Source of the DNA: an uncultured Chlorobiaceae bacterium
Lineage (GTDB): Bacteria > Bacteroidota > Chlorobiia > Chlorobiales > Chlorobiaceae
Assembly (NCBI GenBank): GCA_903839405.1
Contig: CAIMCD010000014.1
Coordinates: 62,001 to 126,000 of the forward strand
DNA: 64,000 bases
Direction of reading: 5' to 3'
Positions 1 to 9,429 of this stretch are shown in pieces. How positions within the stretch are numbered: the first letter of the stretch is position 1; each line of letters opens with the position of its first letter. Below the pieces are notes generated by a model. That model ran no database searches. It was not told where the DNA came from and worked only from the letters and a program-made list of their open reading frames with translations. The position numbers and the translations under genes are program-made.

Positions 1-601
1 GGAGATCCACTGAAAAATCTTTCAGATTGCGGTTGTTCACCCCGATGATTTTCGAGCCTTGGCGAAGGGCCGTTTCAAGCTCCCTCTGGTCGTGAACCTC
101 AACCAGCACGTCAAGCCCAACACCCTCTGCTACCTGCAGGTAATCACCAAGCTGCGGAGCATCAAGCGCCGCCACAATCAGCAGAATGGCATCAGCACCG
201 ATCAGGCGGGACTCAAAAATCTGGGATTCATCAACAATAAACTCCTTGCGTAATACCGGCAGCGGAAAAGCCTCGCTGACCTGTTGCAGATAGTCGTTTG
301 AGCCCTGAAAAAACTTCTGGTCGGTCAGCACTGAAAAAGCGGAAGCGCCAAGATCGTAATAGCGCTGAGCCATGGCCAGCGGATCGAAATCATGCACAAT
401 AATACCGCGCGAAGGAGAGGCTTTCTTGATCTCGGCAATCAGGCGCAACTGAGAGCCCTCACTACGGCCGAGCGCACCCCGAAAATCACGACATGCGACA
501 AAAGAGCGCTGCAGCTCCATATAGCGCTGCAGGGGTCTCTCTTTCTGAAGCAGTGCTACTTCGCGCTCCTTCTCCTCCAGTATCCGGCTTAGATAGGTCA
601 T
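1..601 (-). CDS. trpC: indole-3-glycerol phosphate synthase TrpC, C-terminus cut by window edge
   Basis: Makes indole-3-glycerol phosphate from carboxyphenylamino-deoxyribulose phosphate in tryptophan synthesis. The reading frame runs from an ATG at 601 to the first base of the window, about 200 residues of the usual 260. Family motifs are visible on translation: [11 protein letters not shown] in the first third, [32 protein letters not shown] and GVNNRNL near the cut end, all typical TIM-barrel strands with the catalytic lysines. The start lies 7 bases after the stop of the carB half-gene, so the two are probably cotranscribed. The missing part is the last barrel strands, outside the window. 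Confidence 0.95.
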   Translation of the reverse strand, partial: MTYLSRILEEKEREVALLQKERPLQRYMELQRSFVACRDFRGALGRSEGSQLRLIAEIKKASPSRGIIVHDFDPLAMAQRYYDLGASAFSVLTDQKFFQGSNDYLQQVSEAFPLPVLRKEFIVDESQIFESRLIGADAILLIVAALDAPQLGDYLQVAEGVGLDVLVEVHDQRELETALRQGSKIIGVNNRNLKDFSVDL

Positions 602-608
602 GCGCCCG

Positions 609-2087
609 TTACGCTCCGGCAGCCAGTTCGCGCAGCTCACCCTCGAACTCCACAATCTGGCGGATATTATCGAGGAACCAGGGGTCTATGCCGGTAGAGT
701 TATGAATCTCATCGATGGTGGCACCGGCCTGAAAGGCATAGCGGAGATAGAACATCCGGTCGGCTTTGGGTATTTTGATTTTCTCAAGAATATCCTCCTT
801 GGCATTTTTTTTCTGCGGCGGAGTCATATCCAGCACATTCATGAGATCCTTGCCGTCCGAACCAAGGCCGGCCCGACCGATTTCAAGCCCACGCAGCGAC
901 TTCTGTAGTGCCTCCCGGAAGTTTCTGCCGAAAGCCATCACTTCACCAACCGACTTCATCTGCACACCAAGACGGGCATCAACATTCTTGAACTTTTCAA
1001 AGTCCCAGCGCGGCACCTTGACCACACAGTAGTCAATGGCCGGCTCAAAACTGGCCGGGGTGGTTTTTGTAATATCGTTGAGAATCTCGTCAAGCGTATA
1101 GCCAACGGCAAGCTTCGCCGCCACCTTGGCAATCGGGAATCCGGTTGCCTTTGAAGCAAGCGCCGAACTGCGCGACACGCGGGGGTTCATCTCGATCACC
1201 ACAATACGGCCGTTTTCGGGATGAATGGCAAACTGGATATTGCTTCCGCCGGTTTCAACACCAATTTCTCGGATAATTCTGACCGATGCATCCCTCAGCT
1301 CCTGATACTGCCGGTCGGTAAGAGTCTGGGCCGGAGCAACGGTAATGCTGTCGCCGGTATGTACCCCCATCGGATCCACGTTCTCGATAGAGCAGACAAT
1401 AATCACATTATCGGCCAGATCGCGGATAACCTCAAGCTCAAACTCCTTCCATCCAATCAAACACTCCTCGACCAGCACTTCGCTGATAGGACTTTCAGCA
1501 AGTCCACGACGTACGGCTTCATAATAGTCCGATTTCGTTTCGGCAAACCCGCCACCGGTACCGCCAAGGGTAAAGGAAGGGCGGATGACAATCGGCAAAC
1601 CGATCTCTTCAAGTGCCTCTTTGGCCTCTTTTTCATTGCGGACAAAAAAGCCTTTGGCCATTTCAAGGCCGATTTTTTTCATGGCATCGCTGAAAAACTC
1701 ACGGTTTTCAGCTTTTCGGATCGCACGAAGCTTGGCGCCAATCAGCTCAACGCCGTTGCGTTCCAGAATACCGGATTCAGCCAGAGAGACGGCAATATTG
1801 AGAGCCGTCTGGCCGCCCATGGTAGGGAGCAGCGCATCAGGTTTCTCCTTTTCAATAATTTTCTGCACATACTCCGGCGTAATGGGCTCAATATAGGTGG
1901 CATCGGCCAGCTCTATATCGGTCATAATGGTAGCCGGATTACTGTTAACCAGTATCACACGGTAACCGTCCTCTTTAAGGGCGCGGCACGCCTGGGTACC
2001 GGAATAATCAAATTCACAGGCCTGGCCGATCACAATCGGACCGGCACCAATCACTAATATCGACTTGAGATCTTCCCGCTTTGGCAC
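609..2087 (-). CDS. carB: carbamoyl-phosphate synthase large subunit, N-terminal half (split CarB)
   Basis: 492 residues that match the first half of CarB: the N-terminal pre-ATP-grasp segment ([16 protein letters not shown]), the carboxyphosphate ATP-grasp domain to about residue 400 ([27 protein letters not shown]), then most of the oligomerisation domain. Full CarB is about 1,070 residues. The protein ends at a clean TAA and trpC begins 7 bases later, so the carbamoyl-phosphate ATP-grasp half and the allosteric domain are not here and must be encoded elsewhere. Split carB is known in some archaea and in Aquifex; here it looks like a stable split, not a frameshift. The product would use bicarbonate, ammonia and ATP with a separately encoded partner for pyrimidine and arginine synthesis. 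Confidence 0.93.
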   Translation of the reverse strand: MPKREDLKSILVIGAGPIVIGQACEFDYSGTQACRALKEDGYRVILVNSNPATIMTDIELADATYIEPITPEYVQKIIEKEKPDALLPTMGGQTALNIAVSLAESGILERNGVELIGAKLRAIRKAENREFFSDAMKKIGLEMAKGFFVRNEKEAKEALEEIGLPIVIRPSFTLGGTGGGFAETKSDYYEAVRRGLAESPISEVLVEECLIGWKEFELEVIRDLADNVIIVCSIENVDPMGVHTGDSITVAPAQTLTDRQYQELRDASVRIIREIGVETGGSNIQFAIHPENGRIVVIEMNPRVSRSSALASKATGFPIAKVAAKLAVGYTLDEILNDITKTTPASFEPAIDYCVVKVPRWDFEKFKNVDARLGVQMKSVGEVMAFGRNFREALQKSLRGLEIGRAGLGSDGKDLMNVLDMTPPQKKNAKEDILEKIKIPKADRMFYLRYAFQAGATIDEIHNSTGIDPWFLDNIRQIVEFEGELRELAAGA

Positions 2088-2177
2088 GTTTTTTCCGGGT
2101 TTAATACTTGATAAGCTACAATGGAGAGCAATGTACTAAAATAATTAAAGAGTTTTTCTCCCCAGGCAGATGAAACT

Positions 2178-2609
2178 CTACTCAATGACGCGAATCGGCT
2201 CCTGATGAAATCCTCCCGACGGCCGCCGCAGCCAGGCCGTCACCTCTTTGGGCTGCCCATTGATGAGTGAAATAATGAGCATGGTATGGCCTGAACGGGC
2301 AAAATCAACATCATGGCAGGAGGGGGTTGCCGGTGAGTTGATATGGGAGTGATAGGAGCCAACAATTTCATAGCCAAGTTTTTTGGCCTCCCGCTCGACA
2401 TCCAGATACTCCTGATGGGAGATCTCAAAACCGGTCTCCCGACCGTAATAGAGGCAGTTGCGGCAGGGAGCCACCTCGTAAACAATGTTTTCAATATTTC
2501 CCCTGTGATCAACATTTTTTTTCCCGGCAAGCAGCCCGCAACACTCATAGGGCAACTCCCGAAAAGCTTTTTCCTGGATAATCTCGAATTTACGGCGGAG
2601 TAGTTTCAT
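2178..2609 (-). CDS. M67-family JAMM metallopeptidase
   Basis: 143-residue single-domain JAB1/MPN protein. The full JAMM zinc signature is present: Glu22 in PYECCG, His87 and His89 in YHSHINSP, Ser97 and Asp100 in PSCHD. Bacterial members of this type commonly trim C-terminal tails of ThiS/MoaD-like sulfur carrier proteins, but no carrier gene is adjacent, so the substrate is unknown. The gene sits 23 bases after purD and 90 bases before carB on the same strand, so it probably belongs to that transcript. Confidence 0.85.
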   Translation of the reverse strand: MKLLRRKFEIIQEKAFRELPYECCGLLAGKKNVDHRGNIENIVYEVAPCRNCLYYGRETGFEISHQEYLDVEREAKKLGYEIVGSYHSHINSPATPSCHDVDFARSGHTMLIISLINGQPKEVTAWLRRPSGGFHQEPIRVIE

Positions 2610-2632
2610 TGCAATACTGATTGGCTGAACTA

Positions 2633-3916
2633 TTAAAGTGCCTTTGCCCCTATATCGGTGCGATGATATGCGCCCTCAAAATTGATCGTTTCAACACCAC
2701 GATACGCGGTTTCGATACTCTCCTGGAGGCTACCCCCAACGGCGGTAACCGAAAAGACCCTTCCTCCCGCCGTAACCAACTGGCCATCCTGCAGGGCTGT
2801 GCCGGCATGAAAAATCTGGCACCCATCAATTGCTGAAATCTCTGCCTGAAGGGTGACCGGCTTGCCGGTTTCAAAGTGGTCGGGATAACCGCCGGAAGCA
2901 ATCACCACCGTTGCGGCCGATTTCGGGTACATCTCAAACTCCACCTCCGAAAGGCACCCATCAACACTTGCCTGAAGGGCTGCAATAAAGTCACTCTTCA
3001 GCAGCGGAAGCACCACCTGGGTTTCAGGATCGCCAAGACGCGCATTGTACTCAACCACAAAAGGCTCGCCGTGGTTAATCATCAGGCCGATATAGAGAAA
3101 ACCGGTATAGCGGTTGCCCTCTTCAGCCATGCCTTTCAGGGTTGGCCGGAGAATTTGCTCTTCAACCTTCCGCATAACCTCCCCGGTCACCAGTGGAGCC
3201 GGAGCATAGGCGCCCATGCCGCCGGTATTCTTGCCGGTATCACCGTCACCGATCCGCTTGTGATCCTGGGCCGGTAAAAAAAGTTTGTAGTGCTCACCGT
3301 CGGTCAGCGCAAAAACACTCGCCTCCTCGCCCTGCAGAAAATCCTCGATGACCACCTCACTTGCGGCATCACCGAAAATCCGTGTTTCAAACATTTCAAT
3401 GATGGCGCGCAATGCCTCCTCTTTCGTCAAAGCAATAATCACACCCTTGCCGCCACAGAGACCGCTGGCCTTAAGCACCTGCGGAAAAGCGTCCATTGGA
3501 AGCGAGAGAAGATGCTGAGCCGCCGAAACACCATCCGTAAAAACATGGTAGCCAGCGGTTGGAATCCCCTGACGCTGCATGAACTCCTTGGCAAAAACCT
3601 TGCTCGACTCAAGACGGGCCGCAGCCTGCGTTGGGCCGATAATTTTTTTCCCGGCTGAACGGAAGCGGTCTACAAGACCAAGCTCAAGCGGCTGCTCGGG
3701 ACCGACAACCGTTAAATCAACCCGGTTCTCCTCAGCGAAGGAGAGCAACCCCTCCAGGTCAACCGCCTTCAGCGCCACATTCTGCACCTTTCCACCCATA
3801 CGAGCCGTACCGCCATTGCCCGGCGCAACATAGACAACCTCAACCGATGCGCTTTGTGCCGCCGACCAGGCAAAGGCATGTTCACGTGCACCGCTTCCTA
3901 TAATCAAAACTTTCAT
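2633..3916 (-). CDS. purD: phosphoribosylamine-glycine ligase PurD
   Basis: ATP-grasp enzyme making glycinamide ribonucleotide, the second step of purine synthesis. The start was set at MKVLIIGSGAREHAF (3916); an in-frame upstream start would add 29 residues with no family match. 427 residues, as usual for PurD. Visible motifs: the N-terminal Rossmann-like GSGAREHA, KASGLCGGKGV in the ATP-grasp domain, HKRIGDGDTGKNTGGMGAYA, and EYNARLGDPETQ for metal and ATP binding. It heads the minus-strand run purD-JAMM-carB-trpC. Confidence 0.96.
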   Translation of the reverse strand: MKVLIIGSGAREHAFAWSAAQSASVEVVYVAPGNGGTARMGGKVQNVALKAVDLEGLLSFAEENRVDLTVVGPEQPLELGLVDRFRSAGKKIIGPTQAAARLESSKVFAKEFMQRQGIPTAGYHVFTDGVSAAQHLLSLPMDAFPQVLKASGLCGGKGVIIALTKEEALRAIIEMFETRIFGDAASEVVIEDFLQGEEASVFALTDGEHYKLFLPAQDHKRIGDGDTGKNTGGMGAYAPAPLVTGEVMRKVEEQILRPTLKGMAEEGNRYTGFLYIGLMINHGEPFVVEYNARLGDPETQVVLPLLKSDFIAALQASVDGCLSEVEFEMYPKSAATVVIASGGYPDHFETGKPVTLQAEISAIDGCQIFHAGTALQDGQLVTAGGRVFSVTAVGGSLQESIETAYRGVETINFEGAYHRTDIGAKAL

Positions 3917-4106
3917 GGATCTTACTCTGGGCATTGGCCGAATTCCCCCGCTGGGTTTATCGGCGTGGATTGTTAAATTACTTACCAGCTTTAGTGCAAA
4001 CACCGTCTCTAATTACAATGCAGGAAGGATAGGATAAAATAAACAATTAAAAAAAATTTCCCTGCCACCCAGGCTTCCGCTACCAGCAATTATTCCCTTA
4101 CCACCC

Positions 4107-4724
4107 ATGGCCCTCTCTCCGCTGATTTCCCGCCATCTCCTGCCGGCCCTTCTGAAAATGCTCTATGCAACCCTGCAGATATCCGTTACCCCTCTCTCCG
4201 AAGAGAGTTTGCATCACAAAAAAGGGAGCATTGTGGCATTCTGGCATGGAAAAATGGTGGTGGGATGGCTCTTTTCGCAGGCCCTCTTTGCAAAACAACC
4301 TGTAGCGGCAGTGGTCAGTATGTCCAAGGATGGCTCGATTCTTTCCGACGCCCTTCAGCGGCTCGGCTTCTCCCTTTTGCGCGGCTCAAGCTCCAGAGGA
4401 AGCAATGAGGTGGTGCAAAGTATCAAGGAGTCCCTCCAGAAAGGGTGGGGGGTCGCTGTAACACCTGACGGGCCGCGGGGCCCACTGCACCAGTTTAAAT
4501 ATGGCATGGTGCGGCTCGCCTCCACCAGCCACGCGCCCCTGATTTTTGCCGAGATCACCTGCATAAAGGCATGGAAACTCAGAAGCTGGGACCGGTTTGA
4601 AATCCCGAAACCCTTCAGCAAAGTAACCGTCCGGCTCCATCTCATTGAACTACCTGCATTCCAGAGCGAAGAGGAGCTCCAGAGTTATACACACCAACTT
4701 TCAGACCGCTTCAGCCATGCATAG
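4107..4724 (+). CDS. DUF374 lysophospholipid acyltransferase family protein
   Basis: 205 residues, DUF374 type of the LPLAT superfamily. The acyltransferase-like motifs are FWHGKMVVG (residues about 46-54) and TPDGPRGPLHQFKYG (about 119-133), with SMSKDGSI between them. Members are usually linked to lipid A or membrane lipid acylation. Here the stop overlaps the ATG of lpxK by 8 bases (4717-4724), which ties it to lipid A synthesis. The substrate cannot be read from the sequence. An in-frame start at 4107 follows a short divergent intergenic region shared with purD. Confidence 0.85.
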   Translation: MALSPLISRHLLPALLKMLYATLQISVTPLSEESLHHKKGSIVAFWHGKMVVGWLFSQALFAKQPVAAVVSMSKDGSILSDALQRLGFSLLRGSSSRGSNEVVQSIKESLQKGWGVAVTPDGPRGPLHQFKYGMVRLASTSHAPLIFAEITCIKAWKLRSWDRFEIPKPFSKVTVRLHLIELPAFQSEEELQSYTHQLSDRFSHA

Positions 4725-5784
4725 TAACCCCCTCTCCCTGCTGCTCCGGCCCTTCGCCATCATCTACCGCCTTATTGTGCAACTGCGCAACGCACTCTTT
4801 GAGCGCCATCTCTTCAGAAGATGGAACTCCCCGATTCCGGTGGTCTCAATCGGAAACCTCTCGGCCGGAGGCACCGGCAAGACCCCGCTGGTCGACTGGG
4901 TGGTGAAATACTACCTCTCCATCGGCTGCAAACCGGCCATTGTATCAAGAGGGTACGGGCGGGAGTCAAAAGGGGTTCAGCTTGTTTCCGACGGCCAACA
5001 GGTACTGCTCAGCAGCCGGGAGGCGGGCGATGAAACCGCCATGCTCGCATGGAATAACCCCGATGCCATTGTGGTGGTTGCTGAAAAAAGAAAAAAAGGG
5101 GTCATCTGGATTACCAAACATTTTGCCGCAAGAGTGCCGGGGGTGATCATCCTTGACGACGCCTTCCAGCACCGCCAGATTCGCCGCACGCTCGACATCG
5201 CCATCATCAATGCCGAGGAACCCTTCTTCAAGGCCAAAATGCTGCCTGAAGGGCGCCTCAGGGAGCCGCTGAAAAATCTTGCACGGGCCGACCTGATTCT
5301 GCTCAACAAGATATCCGACCCACAAAGCGCCGCCGCCATAGCAACGGAGCTGGAAAAAACCCGCCGCCCGCTCGTCAAGGCCCGCCTGAAAACCGGAGAA
5401 CTGCTCTGTTTTTCAGGCGCATTTATCTCGGCGGAAGAGGCGCCATTAAAGCGGCACCTCAAAGCCATGGCCTTTGCCGGTATCGCCTCGCCTGAAAGTT
5501 TTCTCGAAAGCCTTCGCTGTGAGGGAATCCAGGTTGAGGCCCACCGCTTTTTCCATGACCATGAACCCTTCACGGCAAAAAAGCTGCAGAGCGTCCGCCG
5601 GGAAGCCGAAGCAAAAGGGCTGAGCTTGATCACCACGGAAAAAGATTATTTCCGGATGCTTGGCACTCCTGAACTGATCAGGATTATCTCCTCACTGCCT
5701 TGTTACTATCTGAAAGTCGAAACCGATATCTTTGAAGGCAAAGAGACTCTGCAGGCCATGCTGAGAACTGCTATAGGAAAATAA
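4717..5784 (+). CDS. lpxK: tetraacyldisaccharide 4'-kinase LpxK
   Basis: Phosphorylates the 4' position of the lipid A disaccharide at the inner membrane. 355 residues from the ATG at 4717, which overlaps the end of the DUF374 gene; the longer frame from 4645 reads through that gene and is not the natural start. An N-terminal hydrophobic stretch (about 5-22) is followed by a P-loop GNLSAGGTGKTPLVD (46-60), LDDAFQHRQIRR (catalytic Asp and His region) and GRLREPL. LpxK together with the LptE-like lipoprotein at 61599-62108 fits an outer membrane with lipid A-type lipopolysaccharide. Confidence 0.95.
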   Translation: MHSNPLSLLLRPFAIIYRLIVQLRNALFERHLFRRWNSPIPVVSIGNLSAGGTGKTPLVDWVVKYYLSIGCKPAIVSRGYGRESKGVQLVSDGQQVLLSSREAGDETAMLAWNNPDAIVVVAEKRKKGVIWITKHFAARVPGVIILDDAFQHRQIRRTLDIAIINAEEPFFKAKMLPEGRLREPLKNLARADLILLNKISDPQSAAAIATELEKTRRPLVKARLKTGELLCFSGAFISAEEAPLKRHLKAMAFAGIASPESFLESLRCEGIQVEAHRFFHDHEPFTAKKLQSVRREAEAKGLSLITTEKDYFRMLGTPELIRIISSLPCYYLKVETDIFEGKETLQAMLRTAIGK

Positions 5785-5824
5785 AACACGGGAAAAACAC
5801 CGGTTGGGATTGCAGGAAACCAAG

Positions 5825-5849
5825 AGGACAACCACACAGGGTTGCCCCT
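5825..5849. repeat. imperfect inverted repeat at gene junction
   Basis: Arms AGGACAACC and GGTTGCCCCT with a 6-base loop lie between the converging ends of lpxK and the isochorismatase-like gene, overlapping the stop of the latter. It lacks a T-tract, so it is a weak candidate terminator or a short dispersed palindrome. I saw no second copy in this window. Confidence 0.4.
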
Positions 5850-6390
5850 ACGATTTGATTATTTTGGAAATTGCCTTGAACCGTTCACCTTCGGCCACGC
5901 GCAAGAGCTCAAAAATGGCCATTTCCGTGCTGGTCAACGAGGCACCGGCTTTTTCAATACAGTGAATGCCGAGGAGCTTGTTGGCTTCACTTCTTGACGA
6001 AACCGCATCGGTCACCAGATGGACGCCAAAACCAAACTCCAAAAGCTCAACGGCGGTCTGGTAAACACAGACATGGGTCTCCATGCCGACAACAAGAATC
6101 TCGCTCCGGCCGAACAAGCGCAGTTGCTTCATGAACTCCGGAGTTCCGCAGCAACTGAATGAAAGTTTTTCAACCGGAACCGTATCCGCCAAAAGCTCCC
6201 GAAGAGGCTGAATGGTCTCACCCAAACCTTTCGGATACTGCTCGGTAACCAGCACCGGCAGATCAAGAATTTTACAGGCTCGCAGCAGCTTATGGATATT
6301 GCTTTCCACAGCTTCAGCCTGAAACACCGCCGATGCCAAGCGGCCCTGCACGTCAATAATCAGCAAAAGCGTCTCTTTTGGAGTAATCAT
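5848..6390 (-). CDS. isochorismatase-family cysteine hydrolase
   Basis: 180 residues, one isochorismatase-like domain. The catalytic triad can be placed: Asp13 in LLLIIDVQG, Lys75 in PVEKLSFSC, Cys108 in GMETHVCVYQTA. The cis-peptide region before the cysteine (VVGMETH) is typical. Family members hydrolyse isochorismate, nicotinamide, N-carbamoyl amines or related bonds. The short form with no C-terminal carrier domain resembles the YcaC/hydrolase group, so the substrate is open. It stands alone, converging on lpxK. Confidence 0.88.
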   Translation of the reverse strand: MITPKETLLLIIDVQGRLASAVFQAEAVESNIHKLLRACKILDLPVLVTEQYPKGLGETIQPLRELLADTVPVEKLSFSCCGTPEFMKQLRLFGRSEILVVGMETHVCVYQTAVELLEFGFGVHLVTDAVSSRSEANKLLGIHCIEKAGASLTSTEMAIFELLRVAEGERFKAISKIIKS

Positions 6391-6510
6391 AAGTGATTAT
6401 GCAATAGTGAAAAATCAGGGAAAAAAGATGAAATTTATATCGTCAGTAAAGCTAGCAGACAAAACGCAATCCAGCAGATTCTGAAAGATACGTATTTCTC
6501 CATATTTATT

Positions 6511-7014
6511 ATGAATAACAGAAAAATCCACGACCCTCGTGAGCAAACCAAGCGCGGCAGCTATCTTGTTCTTTTACAAGTCATTTGGGTCGGTGCATAT
6601 CTTGCCGCACCGGTTTACCCCACCCTCTTTTCAACCGCGTTCTGGAACACGACGGCCATACCGAGAGAGGCTCTCCTCATACTCTTTTGGAGCAATGCGC
6701 TCCTCATGGGCACGCTTGGAATGTATCATATCCGGAAATATCTTACTCCGCTGCCCTACCCGGTTGAGCATAACCAGCTTGTAACAAGCGGTGTCTACTC
6801 GCTGGTGCGCCACCCCCTCTACAGCAGTCAGCTTTTTGCGGCCTTCGGCTGGGCGCTCTACAGCCTGAGCCTCTCCCATCTGTTGCTCACGGCGCTCGGA
6901 GCACTCTTTTTCAACTACAAGGCTTCACGGGAAGAAGAGTGGCTCACCCAGCGCCACCCGGCATACGCAAACTACAGGAGCCGGGTTAAAAAATTCATCC
7001 CCTGGATCTACTGA
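6511..7014 (+). CDS. isoprenylcysteine/phospholipid methyltransferase-like membrane protein
   Basis: 167 residues with about four hydrophobic segments (roughly 20-40, 55-75, 105-130) and the C-terminal ICMT/PEMT signature: LVTSGVYSLVRHPLYSS (about 90-106), a pair of glutamates in REEEW, then YANYRSRVKKFIPWIY at the end. The family uses SAM to methylate isoprenylcysteine, phospholipids or other membrane substrates; bacterial members mostly have no known substrate. No operon partner is evident; it is followed by the AraC-like gene at 7193 after about 180 bases. Confidence 0.82.
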   Translation: MNNRKIHDPREQTKRGSYLVLLQVIWVGAYLAAPVYPTLFSTAFWNTTAIPREALLILFWSNALLMGTLGMYHIRKYLTPLPYPVEHNQLVTSGVYSLVRHPLYSSQLFAAFGWALYSLSLSHLLLTALGALFFNYKASREEEWLTQRHPAYANYRSRVKKFIPWIY

Positions 7015-7192
7015 ACTGGCAACTCCGCCTGAAAAAAAGAGGATTAAAAATCAGAGAGACCCGCCGGATGAAAGGTTTTTGTGGTTTATGGAACCTTTTT
7101 TTAAAATGATACCAATGATATTCATACCTTTATCAAAGTTCCGCCCCCGGATTAATTGACATGGAATGACAACGTTGGTCAATAGAGCAAAC

Positions 7193-8257
7193 ATGGCCAC
7201 AATGCAATCGAGTATCACCAAGAGCCGGTTCGAATGGTGTTGTTCTCCGGACAACGCTTTTCTGGAACTCGATTTGGCGCGCCAGGACGTTCCAAAAACC
7301 GCGCACCGGATACACGAAAAAACCGGTTCCGGATGGTTCGAGTCCATGCACTTGCCACTCAACATGGTCATCCGTCGAGGCACGGCTCACTTCACTCCGG
7401 AAGCCTCAGGTACGCTTTGCCCGTTTATGACGGTCAAGGAGCAGTTCCAGGAACCGGTACTCTCTCTGCACGCTCCCCTGACGGGTCGGGTTATTCTTTC
7501 GGATTTTCAGGCAGGGCATGACTTCATTTTCGATAGCAGCAACACACTTTTTCAGCACAGCACAAGTCGGGACAATGAAATAAAGCTCGACGCCAGCAAC
7601 AATTTCGATATGTTCACCCTTCTTGTCGCCGATTCAGTCCTCTGTGAACTGTGTGGTGAGGAGTATCGCCATACCCTCCTCGAAACACTTGCAATCGCGG
7701 CAATACCGACAGCATCAATTCGGAAGGTGCCGCATCGTATCAGCGCCCTCTTGCACTCCAGCATACCGGACCATCTGACCGGAAATATTAGCAAACTCCA
7801 TGCCCAGGCCAAGGTGCTTGAGTATCTCTGCCGGCTTGGCGAATATTTTGGCGCAACAAAAAGAGAGGTAACACCAGCATCCAGAATACAATCCCGGATC
7901 ACCCTGATCCATGAAGAGCTTTGTCAACTGGAAGGCAAGGTTCCCTCCCTGAACGAGCTGGCCCAGCGATACGATCTACCGGCTGCTGTACTGAGAGAGG
8001 AGTTCAGGAAAATGTATGGCAAATCGCTCTTCGGCTACATCTCTGAAGTGCGCTTAAACGAAGCCCATGCAGCGCTTTTGAACTCCGCCATCCCGATGAA
8101 AATCATTGCAAATAATCTGGGATACTCGCATGTCAACCACTTTATCACGGCTTTCGGAAAGCAGTTTGGTTATTCGCCGGGCAGTTTGAGAAAAAAACAA
8201 GGCTCGACCGGGAGCCGCGCTCTCATCCAGAACAGCTTGCATCTCCTCACGGCCTAG
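7193..8257 (+). CDS. AraC-family transcriptional regulator, paralogue 1
   Basis: 354 residues. The start is set at MATMQSS because the neighbouring paralogue begins with the same MATM motif; an ATG at 7166 would add 9 residues. The N-terminal two thirds is an uncharacterised sensor region (conserved RSIHLPMNMVIRRG-like segment, here ESMHLPLNMVIRRG). The C-terminal 90 residues form the AraC double helix-turn-helix: PSLNELAQRYDLP, YGKSLFGYISEVRLNEAH and IANNLGYSHVNHFITAFGKQ with FGYSPGSLRK. It binds DNA; the ligand and targets are unknown. The next gene is a paralogue in the same direction. Confidence 0.9.
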   Translation: MATMQSSITKSRFEWCCSPDNAFLELDLARQDVPKTAHRIHEKTGSGWFESMHLPLNMVIRRGTAHFTPEASGTLCPFMTVKEQFQEPVLSLHAPLTGRVILSDFQAGHDFIFDSSNTLFQHSTSRDNEIKLDASNNFDMFTLLVADSVLCELCGEEYRHTLLETLAIAAIPTASIRKVPHRISALLHSSIPDHLTGNISKLHAQAKVLEYLCRLGEYFGATKREVTPASRIQSRITLIHEELCQLEGKVPSLNELAQRYDLPAAVLREEFRKMYGKSLFGYISEVRLNEAHAALLNSAIPMKIIANNLGYSHVNHFITAFGKQFGYSPGSLRKKQGSTGSRALIQNSLHLLTA

Positions 8258-8368
8258 CAATCAGGGAAGTTAGGTGGGGAAGCTGCCATGCACGAAAACC
8301 GAATCTCTTCAATACCAAACCGCTCTTTCGGCTTATGAATCCCTGACTGATTTTTCTATAGTAAGATA

Positions 8369-9415
8369 ATGGCCACAATGAAACCCGCAATAACCAATAG
8401 CCGATTCAGTTGGTGCAGTGATCCTGAAAAGAGCGCTATGGCATTCCTCTATACCGAGCCGGATATGCCGCAGACACAATACCAGATACCCGCCGAGATC
8501 GGTGAAGGGTGGTTCCGCTCGATTCACCTCCCCATGAACATGGTCATCCGCCGGGGCGTGCTGCACTTCAAACCGGATGTCGCAGGAAAACTCTTGCCGG
8601 TAGCAACGATTGAAGAGCGGTTCTGGGAACCTGTGCTCTGTGTTCAGTCAGCAAAAAAAGGGCGTGTGGTGCTTTTGGATCACGATCAGCAGAAGGAGTT
8701 TATCTTCAGTCATAACAACGCTCTTTTTGAGCATATAGCGGCTCGAAACAGCTTGGTGCGTCTCGACGCCAGCGATACGATCGAGATGACCACGCTCATT
8801 ATCGGCGATTCAGTCCTGCAGCAGCTCCTCGGCGAAGAGGAGGCCCGCACACTCCTCGAAGCACTGACGGTGCAGTCGGTACCGGCTACAAGGGTACAGA
8901 AGGTGCCGCACCATATTAACGCCCTCTTCCATTCAAGTATATCGGATCAACTGACCGGCCATATCTCGAAACTCTATATCCAGGCCAAGGTACTTGACTA
9001 TCTTTGTGCCCTCTCCCAATATTTTGTTGGTGCAGCCCGAAACCTTAAGCCGGAATCAGGCATAGAGGCGCGCATACATCAGATGCATGATGATCTTCTG
9101 CAACTCAAAGGCAAGGTGCCATCCCTGAATGAACTGGCGGCAACCTATGATGTGCCGGTACGCAAACTCAAGGAGGGGTTCAGTGCGCTCTACGGAAAAT
9201 CAATTTTCGGCTATATCTCCGAAGTGCGCCTGCAGGAAGCGCACGCGACGCTTGCGAACACCGATGTGGCCATGAAAATCATCGCCATCAATCTCGGCTT
9301 CTCGCATGTCAACCACTTTATCTCGGCATTTGGCCGGCAATTCGGCTATTCACCCGGCAGTTTGCGAAAGAAAACAGAGGCGCGTTACGATACTCCTCTG
9401 GATGATCCTGCATAA
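8369..9415 (+). CDS. AraC-family transcriptional regulator, paralogue 2
   Basis: 348 residues, alignable along its whole length with the upstream gene (MATM start, SRF-W motif at about 11-15, HLPMNMVIRRG, KVPHHINALFHSSI, and the C-terminal HTH with YGKSIFGYISEVRLQEAHA and GFSHVNHFISAFGRQFGYS). The two are probably an old tandem duplication, since many positions differ. The spacing of 111 bases could hold a separate promoter. The gene converges with the response regulator at 9430, 14 bases away. Confidence 0.9.
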   Translation: MATMKPAITNSRFSWCSDPEKSAMAFLYTEPDMPQTQYQIPAEIGEGWFRSIHLPMNMVIRRGVLHFKPDVAGKLLPVATIEERFWEPVLCVQSAKKGRVVLLDHDQQKEFIFSHNNALFEHIAARNSLVRLDASDTIEMTTLIIGDSVLQQLLGEEEARTLLEALTVQSVPATRVQKVPHHINALFHSSISDQLTGHISKLYIQAKVLDYLCALSQYFVGAARNLKPESGIEARIHQMHDDLLQLKGKVPSLNELAATYDVPVRKLKEGFSALYGKSIFGYISEVRLQEAHATLANTDVAMKIIAINLGFSHVNHFISAFGRQFGYSPGSLRKKTEARYDTPLDDPA

Positions 9416-9429
9416 AAGAAGAGAGCGGC

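Noticed and set aside
1221..2057. 278-codon open frame on the plus strand
   Set aside because: It is antisense to carB, has no family pattern, and the carB frame is clearly real.
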